Below are positions 29,701-38,566 of a stretch of DNA of 64,000 nucleotides, piece by piece. The notes below the pieces were generated by a model, which saw only the letters and a program-made list of their open reading frames with translations, had not been told where the DNA came from and made no database searches. This DNA comes from Pelecanus crispus. Taxonomy: Eukaryota; Chordata; Aves; Pelecaniformes; Pelecanidae. The position numbers were made by a program, and so were the translations under genes. The DNA is taken from assembly GCF_030463565.1 (NCBI RefSeq), contig NC_134649.1, positions 31,397,044 through 31,461,043 on the forward strand, given 5' to 3'. Within the stretch, counting starts at the first letter, position 1, and each line of letters starts with the position of its first letter.

Positions 29701-32700
29701 TGGTGAGTGATCTCTCCCTGGCCCATGAACTTTTCTTTATATTTTCTCTCCCCTGTCCAGCTGAGGAGGGCAGCGATAGAGCGGCTTGGTGGGACCCTGG
29801 CATCCAGCCCAGGTCAACCCACCCCACCGTGCCATGCTGCACCCCACCGTGCCATGCTGCACCACGCCATGCTGTGCCTGGTCATGCCACGTTATGCCTG
29901 GCTGCACATTGCTGCGCCACATCACGCTGTGCTGCGCGGTGCCAGGGCTCTGCTCACCAGGCTGGGGGGGCGGTGCGGGGCCGAGCAGGTGGCCACCAGC
30001 AGGTCCCACTGGAGGGTGAGCAGCTCCCAGCATCCTTCGGGCAACCCTGGGAGCAGAGATTGTGCCGGCGCTCACGGGTGCTCACCAGGGCACCATGGGT
30101 GGCCTGGCACCACATACCTGCCGTCAGGTTGGTGACGGTGGCTGCCTCCGTGTCCACGAGCAGCAGGTCCTGTGAGAGGGCAGAGCACAGGCAGCTGCGT
30201 CACCACGGGGCGCGGGGGCCACGTCCCCGTCCCCCCACCCCCATCCCCAGGGCTCACTGTGCGGCTCCGCTGCGGGGTGCCCAGCACAGCTCGCCGGCTG
30301 TCAGCTGCCCAGCACCGCGGCGGCAGCGTCTCGGCGTAGAGCCCGGCAAAGGCTGTGAGTGGGGCAGAGCGCTGGTGAGACGGGGCCGTGGGCACCCAGC
30401 ACGAGGGGTTCCTGGCCCTGTGGCAGTGCCCAGCCCTGCCCGCTGCACCACGCTCACCCTCTGTGGGCTCCTGCACCACGTCGAGCACCGTCACCGACTG
30501 CTTCGTCTGCCAGGTGAGCTGGGGAGAGACGGTGGTCGGGGACAGGCCCCCACCAGGGAAACTGAAGCAGGGAGATGGAGGGACAAGCCCTCCCCCCCAC
30601 CCCAACCGGGCACGACGAGAGGTGGTGACATCCTGGGCCAGGTCCTGCGCCAGCAGCACAGGGTGGCACAGCTGTGCCCGGTGCCCGCCAGGCCCCGCTC
30701 ACCATGCGCAGGCGCAGGCACTGCCGGTGGGGCCCCCCCACGTCCCCCTCCAGGTAGAGCAGGTGCTGGCCGTCGGGGCTCAGCCGAGGGGAGCAGGCGG
30801 CACCATGCTCAGCGGACAGCAGCTCTGCGGGCGGCAGAGGTTCAGCGCCCCGGGGACACCTGGCACCCAGGACACCCCCTGTGTCCCTGGTGCTCACCAC
30901 AGCGCCCACTGGCCAGGTCCAAGTGGAAAATCCCCGACCTGGGGAAGAGGTGCAGGTCAGGCTGGAGCCCTGTGGCCATGCCAAACCCCGGCCGTGCCAG
31001 CATGGGGTGGACACCCTGGCATGGGCACAGGCACCCTGGCATGCCGCTGGGTGCCCCAGGCGACCCACCTCCTGTTGGAGCACGCGGTCAGCCCCAGGCG
31101 GAAGGGCTTGTGCCACCAACCCACGAACACCACGCTGCAGTCATCTGGGGACCACAGGGCCTGCGCGACAGCTGGACTCATTCCACAGCTCCAGGCTGGT
31201 CCCCCCGGCGCTCTCCCTGCACCCCATCCTGACCTGGCCAGGGGAGATGTGCTCCGGGACACCCTCCAGCACTGAGATGCTGCTGCCCTCCAGGTCCAGG
31301 GTGCAGAGGATGGGCACGCTGCGGGTGTTCAGTGCCTCCCCCCAGTCCTCATGGTACACGAACTGCTCGCCCTGTGGCACAGCCCCGTCAGCCCCCTGGC
31401 CGGTGGCCCCAGACGTGGGGCTTCATGCGTGGCACGCTGATGGGGTGCATGGCACACTTTCGGGGTGCACGGCATTCTCATGGGGTGCACGGCATGCTCA
31501 TAGGGCATGTGGCATGCTCACAGCATGCATGGCACACTCACAAGGTGCACAGCATGCTCATGGGGCACACAGCACACTCACGGGGCACATGGCACCCACC
31601 TCCTCATCTTCGTCCTCCACCGCTGGCCTGGCTGCTCCCGGCACATCCCAGGGGCAGGGGGGCCGTGGTTTGGGCCGGCTCTTCTCGGCCACGTAGAGCA
31701 GCCGCGTCTCTGAGTGGGACCAGGCCAGGCAGGCGAAAGGCCCTGGCATGGTAAGAGAGTGCCAAAGCCCAGCCTGGTGCAGGCACAGCCGCACGCCAGA
31801 CAGGCACTGGGGCTGCCACCTGTGCTGCCCTCGCCTGTGTTGCAGGCAGGGGGTATAGGGAAGGGGCCCTACCCTCCGTGTAGACCTCCCCGTGCTTCCC
31901 CAGCGCCGTGAGGTCCACACTGTGGCTGCGCCCATCACTGCCCCACACCTGGGGGATGGGGGTCAGCACCAGCACACCACGGCTGCGATGCCCACCGCGC
32001 TGCGCTGGCACTCCAGCCACCCGGGTGAGCCCCAAGGCTGCGGTTACTGGCGCAGCCCTCGTTACCTCCAGCAGCTCGTGGCCCTGCCGCGGGCAGCGGC
32101 TGAGCACAGCGCGGTGCTGCCCCGTGGGCGAGTCCTGGCTGAGGAGCCTGTGGGTGGGAGAGGGGGAGGGAGGCTGCAGTGGGTGGCACACTGCAGGCAC
32201 CGGCCATGCCATGGGCACCAGCCATGCTATGGGCACCGGCTATGCCACCCCATCCTGCAGCCTGTCCGTGCCGTACTGGTTGTGGATCTTGGCGCTGAGT
32301 GCCGCCCGGCTGACCGCGAGGCTGCTGCCGCCTGTGCGCCGCAGGCTGTAGTGGCGGCTGAAGTGCAGGAGCTGGCGGCGGGGCAGGTCTGGGCGGCTGC
32401 ACTCTGGGCGGGGGGGGGCTGTCACCCATGGCCCACGCTGGACTCGCGGGCCGAGAGCACTGGGGCAGCTGAGCCCGCAACTCACCGGTGTAGAGCAGGA
32501 AGGTCTGTCCCCCCGTGGCGGCGCCAAGGGCGGCACGGGTGACGGTAGGGAACCGGCTCAGCTCCCGGTAGCAGACGGCAGGGCCGCCAGCCGCCTGGGT
32601 GGGGGAGAGGCGTGCTGGCGGGGGAGACCTCACCCCTCTGCCCGTGCCCACCCCCCCAAATCGGGGCTGTGCCTGCCCATGCAGTCCTCCCAGCTTCCCC

Positions 32701-32737
32701 TGCTGACCTCCACGCCCCGCTTGGTTCCTGAGGCCAT
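26750..32737 (-). CDS. Acylaminoacyl-peptide hydrolase-like protein, diverged second copy of APEH
   Basis: Prolyl-oligopeptidase-family enzyme expected to release N-acyl amino acids from short peptides in the cytosol. Exons in transcript order: 32708-32737, 32486-32594, 32277-32403, 32066-32147, 31873-31948, 31600-31742, 31234-31371, 31069-31160, 30898-30938, 30703-30824, 30458-30518, 30258-30352, 30118-30169, 29958-30046, 28144-28285, 27935-28012, 27782-27862, 27614-27702, 27320-27510, 27135-27237, 26955-27061, 26750-26876. They join to 724 codons plus stop with no break. The triad is kept: Ser in AGSHGAF, Asp in ARDRRVSP, His in GGHALASVE. The first Gly of GxSxG is Ala. The catalytic exon 27320-27510 shares about half its residues with the neighbouring APEH (32 of 64 by eye), so the duplication is old. 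The ATG at 32737 gives MASGTKRGVE; an in-frame ATG at 32806 would add 23 residues. Expression is not shown. Confidence 0.9.
28375..28690. repeat. Degenerate GCCATGCTGTGCC array in intron 14 of the APEH-like gene, left part
   Basis: Short tandem units of 10-13 bases around CCATGCTGTGCC. The array resumes at 29822-29945 on the other side of an LTR remnant, so the LTR landed inside an existing array. Confidence 0.8.
28690..29815 (+). mobile_element. LTR fossil of an avian endogenous retrovirus, apparently solo
   Basis: About 1.1 kb in intron 14 of the APEH-like gene, on the opposite strand to the gene. It begins near GTATCGGGTTTGCGTGG. A TATTTAAAG box lies near 28870, a GC-rich internal tandem section with repeated ACGCTGGAGCAG units follows, then a 20-base G run, an AATAAA region near 29646, and an end near AGGTCAACCCACC. 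I recognise the sequence type as a common bird LTR but cannot give a family name with certainty. No gag, pol or env part is seen, so it looks like a solo LTR and a broken fossil. Its ends lie in repeat sequence, so target duplications cannot be read. Confidence 0.7.
29571..29590. repeat. Run of 20 G
   Basis: A homopolymer of 20 guanines inside the LTR remnant, preceded by AGGAAGAA. It is a likely site of sequencing or length error. Confidence 0.9.
29822..29945. repeat. Right part of the GCCATGCTGTGCC array
   Basis: Same unit type as 28375-28690, including two copies of GTGCCATGCTGCACCCCACC, cut off from it by the LTR remnant. Confidence 0.75.
31395..31599. repeat. Short tandem repeat in intron 6 of the APEH-like gene
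   Basis: Degenerate units of about 18-20 bases around GGGGTGCATGGCATGCTCA fill the intron between exons 6 and 7 of the APEH-like gene. Confidence 0.8.
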
Positions 32738-33051
32738 GGGACCTTGCTCCACCACGCTGGGCCGCTGGCGCCTGCTGCGAGGCAGCGAGGCAGGCTGCCA
32801 AGGCATGCGCGAGCAGCCCGGCACGAGGGGCCTGGCCGGCGCCAGCTCTCCAGCTGCCCCATGCTGCCCGCCGTGCCTGGGGCAGCTGGGCAGGGTTCAC
32901 CCTCTGCTGCAGCACACTGTGTCCTCGGCAGTGCACACGCTGACCCGCGTGGGAGAGGGGTCCGGTGGTTGTGGGCCCGAGGCATTGGGAGCGGAGGCGA
33001 CACTGGCATTGGTACCACCATTGGAGACACCAGGGGTGCTGAGCTACACCG
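32738..33051 (-). promoter_or_regulatory. Short gap between APEH poly(A) signal and the APEH-like start codon
   Basis: Only about 315 bases separate the APEH poly(A) signal from the ATG of the second copy. Any promoter for the second copy must lie here or inside APEH. I see GC-rich sequence but no clear TATA or CpG island comparable to that of APEH. Confidence 0.4.
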
Positions 33052-33057
33052 TTTATT
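33052..33057 (-). terminator. APEH: Poly(A) signal of APEH
   Basis: TTTATT on the plus strand (AATAAA on the minus strand), about 26 bases beyond the APEH stop codon, which makes a very short 3' untranslated region. Confidence 0.8.
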
Positions 33058-33082
33058 GGGGAGCAGCAGTGGCGGGAGGCCG

Positions 33083-36000
33083 TTAGCACCGCAGGTGCTT
33101 GAGCAGCCACAGTGCCATGTTCATGAAGCCGTCGGCTTCAGCCTCAACGCCGGCCAGCGCGTGGTTGTTCCCTGGGTACCAGAGCAACCTGGAAGGGAGA
33201 GGCGGGGTTAATGCCGTGCCCACACCCCCCAACCTGGGCACCCAGCACCCCACTCACCGTGTGAGGACCCCCCGGGCCTTGAGGGCACGGTAATACTCCA
33301 GCCCCTGCTTGGGGGGCACGCGCCGGTCGTCCTCCCCCAGCATCAGCAACACGGGCGCACGGACCTGTGGGAGTGGCACAGCCTCAGTGCTGGCACTGCC
33401 AGTGGGGACGGGGACGGGGACGGGGATGTACCTGGTCAACGTAGCGCATAGGCGACTTGTGCAGCATCTCCGTCCACTGGGCTGGGTCCAGCAGGGTGTC
33501 AGGCGCGTAGGGCAGCCCCGTCTCTGTCAAGCACCTGTGGGCAAGAGGGATGGGGGCACATGCAGGGCTGGGGCAGCGGTGGGCTGGGGGTGGCAGTACT
33601 CACCAGTCAGGAATGTCGGTGGCAGCCACCATGGAGGCGATGTTCACCACAGGGTTGCGGACCACGCAGGCGTGGTATGTGTTAGGGAACTGGCCGAGGA
33701 GGTGGCATGCCAGAAAGCCCCCGTGCGAGCCGCCCACCAGTGCCACCCGGCCAGCGTCCAGTGACTCCTCCTGCAGCACCCGCTCCACACAGAGCTGCCA
33801 CCATAGGGGACATCCGCTGAGGCAGGCAGCCCCACCTTCCCTCCCTGGGGGTACCCACAGGAGTACAGGGTGCCCCAGGGCCACATGCCAGGGCCATACC
33901 TGCACATCACGCACGTCCTGCGTGCCCACGTTGCCCGGCAGGGAGGCCACGCTGTCCTGGCCGAAGCCCAGAGAGCCACGGTAATTCACTGTGTGTGGGG
34001 GGCAGCGTCAGAGCCCTTCCTCCCCCTGCCCCGGCCCCACCACGGGAGCCGTGCCACCCAGCAGCCCCGGCCCCCTGGCATCACTCACCCAGCAGCACAG
34101 CAAAGCCCATGCGGCACAGCGCAGCGGGGTACAGCATCCACCCGGCCGTGAACACAGAGTGGGGACCCCCTGTGAAAGGCAAAGGCAAAGTGGGGTGTCA
34201 CTGCCCAGACGGGGTGAGCGCATGGCAGTGGGGGGCAAGCTCTTACCATGGGGCATCACAACCAGGGGGGGCTTCTGGGCAGCAGGGCCCTCGCTTGGGC
34301 GCAGCAGGATGGCATCGAAATCCAGGCCCCCTGTGGAGGCAGGGTGGGGGGCGTCAGGGCTCAGCGGGGGCGGCGGAGCCCAGCCTGGCTCCCCCGGGCA
34401 CTCACCGTACTGGGGGTGCTCCTGCTCCGGCGGAGGCTGCAGGGTGCGGATGCCCCAGCTGATGCCGGGCACAGGGGGTGCGTCCTGCAGGCAGACCCAC
34501 CGCGCCTGTGCCTCCTGGCCGGCACTGGGCAAGACAGCCACTTTCTGCACGGGAAGAAGTGTGGGTGCCAGCACTGAGAGGGGATGGTGGGCGCTGGGGT
34601 GGGGGGCATCACCTTACCAGCATGGGGGGGCAGCTAGGGGTGGAGAACCTGGCCACCAAGATGTCCCGGTCGATGGTGAGGACAGACCAGCTTCCCTGTG
34701 GAGCATCTGGGGAGGAGGGGGGTCAGAGCTGCAGGTGTGAACCCCTCCCCAGCCCTGGCACCAGCATGGCCCCACCAGCCTGGCACTCACCGGCCGTCAG
34801 CGAGGTCGTGGTGCCTGTCACCGTGTCCACCATGAACACGTCCTAGGGACATGAGGGCAGAGTCCAGCAGAGCCCTGACCCAGCCCACCCCCCCAAGCGC
34901 CCACCTGCCATGCCGGCACAGTAGCCCTCACCTGCTGGCTGCGCTGGGCCGTATCCAGCACGAGCCTGCGGCTGTCGGCCGCCCAGCACAGCCCCGGCAG
35001 AGTGCCACAGTAGATGCCTGGGAAGGCACCTGTAAGGAGAGTGGCAGTGCTCAGCGCCCTGCTGTGCCCCTCCCGCCACCCCCAGGCCAGTACTCACCCC
35101 ATGCCTGCCGCGGCACCGCCTCCAGCACTGTGCTGGTGTGCTTGGTGTACCAGTCGTACTGCAGGAGACATGGCACGGCGTGAGTTTTGCAGGGTCTCAG
35201 CCCACCCACCCCCGATGCAGCCTGGGGACGGGGCACCACAGCCCTCCTGCCAGCCCCCACCCCAGCATGGGTGCCCCGCCACCTCCTCAGTGTCCCCCTG
35301 GTGCCACTCACCATGCGGAGGCGGCTGCACTGCTGGTGGGGGCCCAGGGCGTCGTTCTCCAGGTAGACGATGCGGCAGCCGTCAGGGCTGAGCCGCGGGG
35401 ACCACACGGCCCTGGTGTCCTCGGAGAGCAGCTCTGCATGGGCACAAGGGGACGGTGAGAGGCTGCGGGGAGCCGGGGCGCCAGCGAGGTTGGGGCACGT
35501 GCTGCTCACCGCATCTCCCACCCGTCAGGTCCACGTAGAAGAGTGCTGACCTGCCGGCAGAGATGGGTGTCACCATGGGGCTGGGGGGCCTGGCTGTGTG
35601 GTGGGGTGCCCCATGGGGACTCACCGGCGGTTGGTGCAGTGCCGCAGCCCCAGGCGGAAGGGCTCATGCCACCAGCCCACGAACACCACGCCAGTGTCGC
35701 CAGGGGACCAGAAAGCCTGTGGGGAGAGGCGGGGCGAGCAGTTCAGCCCACCACTGCCCCCCAAAACCTCCCTGCTCAGGTTCCCCAGGGCACCCCGTCC
35801 TGACCTGGCCGGGAGACAGGTGCTCTGGGACACCCTCCAGCACCGAGATGCTGCTGCCCTCGATGTCCAGGGCGCAGAGGACGGGCACGCTGCAGGTGCT
35901 CAGTGCCTCCCCCCAGTCCTCGTGGTACACGAACTGCTCACCCTGTGGCACAGCCCCATCAGCCCCACAGCCGCTCCCGCCAGTCCCCACTGGCTGGGGG

Positions 36001-37833
36001 GGGGGCATGACCCCACCTTGAGGGGCATGTCACCCTTCTCAGGGCGCCTTGCATCCTCGTCGGAGGTGCCCAGCTCAGGGGCTTTGCTCTGGAAGAAGGA
36101 CTCAGCCTTGGGACGCTTCTTCTCCGCCACGTAGAGCAGGTGGGTCTCCGAGTGTGACCAGGCCAGGCAGCCAAACTGGTCTGCAGGGGTGAGTCAGGCA
36201 CCGGCCACCCCGTCCCCCCAGGATCCCACGTCCCCCGGCATCTTCTGGCCCCTCACCATTGTCGTAGACACTGCCATGCTTGTCCAGCGCCGTCAGGTCG
36301 ATGCTCTTCACCTTGCGGTTCTGATCCCAGACCTGGGGGCAGAGACACTGGGGCGGTCCCGAGCCCCAGCATGGATCTGCCCCCCTGGCCCCCTCCTCAC
36401 CTCCAGGAACTGCTTCTCTTTCTCCTTCTCCTTGCCGGGGACCTTGCGCAGGACGGCCTTCAGCGCCCCGCTGGGGGACTCCCGGCTCAGCAGCCTGTGG
36501 ACGGGTGGGCAACTGTCAGCCCCCCACCACTGGCACCCCAAGGGGACACAGATGCAGGGGACGGGATGGGACTCACTCGTCCTTGATCTCGGAGCAGGTG
36601 CCGGCAGGCCCCGAGTAGACGATGGAGGCCCCGTCGTGGAAGATTAGGTACTGGCGGCAGAACTTGACGTTCTCGGCCCGCGCCAGGTCCCGCTGTGACC
36701 ACTCTGTGAGGAGTGGGGTAAGGACATGTGCCACAACCCCACCGGGCAGGCAAAGACCGCCTGGACACCCCCGTGCTCCCTGGGGGGCCACCTTGTCCCC
36801 GTACCGGTGTAGAGGCTGCAGTACTTGCCCCCGTACTGGGTGGTGACGTCGGGACCGAGCCAGGCAGCACTGAGCCCCGGGTGCCGGCTCAGCTCCCGGT
36901 ACAGCTCCACCATCTCCTCCGTGCTCGACAGCACCTGCGGGACCTACCGGGCTGGCTGGGGGCACGGGGCTGTGCCAGGATGCCAAATAACGGGGGAGTG
37001 GTGGGGCACAGGGGGCAGTTACTGAGGCACCAGGGTACATGGGGGGGGGATTAGGAGTACCAGGGGTGCAGAGCTGGGGCAGTTTTACTGGGGTACTGGG
37101 GGCACTGCCTGGGAGTGCACAGCCAGGGCGGTTATTGGGGTATAGGTGGGGTACAGGGGTACCGGGGCAGTTACTGCAGTGCCAGGGCAGTACTGGGGTG
37201 CAGAGCTGGGGCAGTTACTGGGGCACCACTGGGTATGGGGGTACCAGGAGGCAGTTACTGGGGTACCTAGGAGGGATTAGGAGGGTACTGGGGCAGTTAC
37301 GGGGGTACCAGGGGCAGTGCCTGGGCTGCAGAGCTTGGGCAGCTATTGGGATACATGGGGCGATCAGGAAGGTGCCAGGGGGCACTGGGGTACTGGGAAC
37401 ATAGAGCCGGGGCAGTTACTGGGGTACCGGGGGCACTGCTTGAGGGTGCAGAGCCGGGACAGTTTTGGGGCACCGGGGGGTACAGGGGTACCGGGGCAGT
37501 TACTGGGGGACTGGGGGCAGTACCGGGGGTGCAGAGCCGGGGCAGTTACTGGGGTACCAGTGGGTACGAGGGGGGGGAGTTACTGGGGTACACAGGGGGA
37601 TTAGGAGGGTACTGGGGCAGTTACTGGGCCATGGGGGTAACCGGAGCGCGGGGGGCGGGCGGGTGCCGGGCTCCCCGGGCGGGGCGAGGAGGGGGCAGTG
37701 CCCGGGAGGGGGGCTCCCGGGGGTTGCAATGGCGGGGCGGGGGGGAGCGGGCTCCCGGGGCGGGGCGGGCTCCCGGGGCAGTGACGTCACCGCATCCCCC
37801 CCCCCCCCCGCAGCCCCTCACCGGCGGCTCCAT
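33083..37833 (-). CDS. APEH: Acylaminoacyl-peptide hydrolase (acylamino-acid-releasing enzyme)
   Basis: Cytosolic serine exopeptidase that frees N-acetylated or N-formylated residues from short peptides. Exons in transcript order: 37822-37833, 36805-36934, 36577-36703, 36401-36494, 36257-36332, 36017-36180, 35805-35942, 35625-35716, 35510-35550, 35312-35433, 35098-35158, 34932-35029, 34791-34842, 34618-34706, 34406-34544, 34247-34330, 34089-34169, 33900-33988, 33604-33794, 33432-33534, 33258-33364, 33083-33188. They join to 731 codons plus stop; human has 732 residues. A seven-bladed propeller (TTQYGGKY, FVGWWHEPFRLG, SPRLSPDG) precedes the alpha/beta hydrolase, with Ser in GGSHGGF, Asp in EDDRRVP and His in NNHALAGVE. 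Exon 1 codes only MEPP before its donor, matching the tiny first exon of the mammalian gene, which fixes the start. Confidence 0.97.
37011..37640. repeat. Minisatellite in APEH intron 1
   Basis: Some 14 or more degenerate units based on GGGGCAGTTACTGGGGTACC, alternating with GCAGAGCCGGGGCAG variants, fill most of the only long intron of APEH, just downstream of its promoter. Confidence 0.9.
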
Positions 37834-38160
37834 CTCGCGGCGGCGAGGCGGGGGCGGGACCAGCGTCAGCACTTCCGGGACGGGGGCGGGGCCAGCGGCG
37901 TACGTCACCTCCCATTGGCTGCGGCCCTCGAGCAGCCGCCCGCCCTGCGGCGCCCCCCGGTGGGCGCGGGCAGCGCCGCTGCCGGAAGCGTCGAGGTTCG
38001 CGTTCGCGCTTCTGCCGGCCGGGCCGCGGCCTCCGCCGGCGGCCGCTCTAGCCCAGAGGCAGCGCTTCGTCCGCGGGCCCCCGCTTGAAGCCGTGCCCGG
38101 GGGCCAGGGTACGGCCCCGCAGCCTCTGGGCCGCCCCGGAGAGGTTTCCCCGGCAGGTGG
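37660..38160. promoter_or_regulatory. CpG island at the 5' end of APEH
   Basis: GC-rich, CpG-dense sequence covers APEH exon 1 and the upstream region. It is the second clear CpG island of the window and fits a housekeeping gene. Confidence 0.7.
37834..37990 (-). promoter_or_regulatory. APEH: APEH core promoter
   Basis: Within 150 bases upstream of the ATG the minus strand shows an ETS site CCGGAAGT (37872-37879), a GC box (37882-37891), a CRE-like TGACGTA (37901-37907), and a CCAAT box (37914-37918), with a second CCGGAAG-type site near 37980 on the plus strand. There is no TATA box. Such a cluster is typical of broadly expressed TATA-less promoters. The sites are read by eye. Confidence 0.6.
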
Positions 38161-38452
38161 CTGCAGCACAGGGGCTCCGTGCACAGACCGGGGGGGATCG
38201 GCCCTGCGGGCCCACAGGGAACCCCCAGCCATTAGTCCGGCCGAGGGGGGGGGTGATCAGGCCCTTGGGGGCTCACAGGCACCCCTTGCCCAGCAGCCCC
38301 GGGGGTGGGCCGCAGAGAACGCCAGCACTTGGTGCCAGCCAGGCCCACGGGGCTCCCAGCCTGGCTGCCCCCACCGTGCCCGGGTCGGCGCCCCCCCAGC
38401 CCCTCGCCGCAGGCAGGAAGCGGGGCCAGTCCGTGGTTTGTGTCAAGTCCTT

Positions 38453-38458
38453 TTTATT
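38453..38458 (-). terminator. BSN: Probable poly(A) signal of BSN
   Basis: AATAAA on the minus strand (plus-strand TTTATT), followed downstream by TGACACAAACC. It lies about 0.6 kb upstream of the APEH start codon on the same strand. It is the only strong signal between the BSN stop and the APEH promoter that I noticed. Confidence 0.6.
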
Positions 38459-38522
38459 CTGTTCCCACAGAAACACCTGGTGAGGGGGCAGCTTCTGGGA
38501 GGGAGTCACGACACAGCGGCAG

Positions 38523-38566
38523 GGGCGGTACGGCACGGTACGGCACGGTACGGCACGGTACGGGGT
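38523..38566. repeat. Perfect decamer repeat GGTACGGCAC
   Basis: Four near-perfect tandem copies of the ten-base unit lie just upstream of the BSN poly(A) signal, inside the predicted untranslated region. Confidence 0.85.

Noticed and set aside
29700-31275. Plus-strand frames of 295-510 codons over the APEH-like gene
   Set aside because: They are antisense shadows of minus-strand exons with conserved APEH coding.
31935-33110. 391-codon minus-strand frame at the 5' end of the APEH-like gene
   Set aside because: It runs through introns in another frame; the phased exons at 32066-32737 match APEH and this frame does not.
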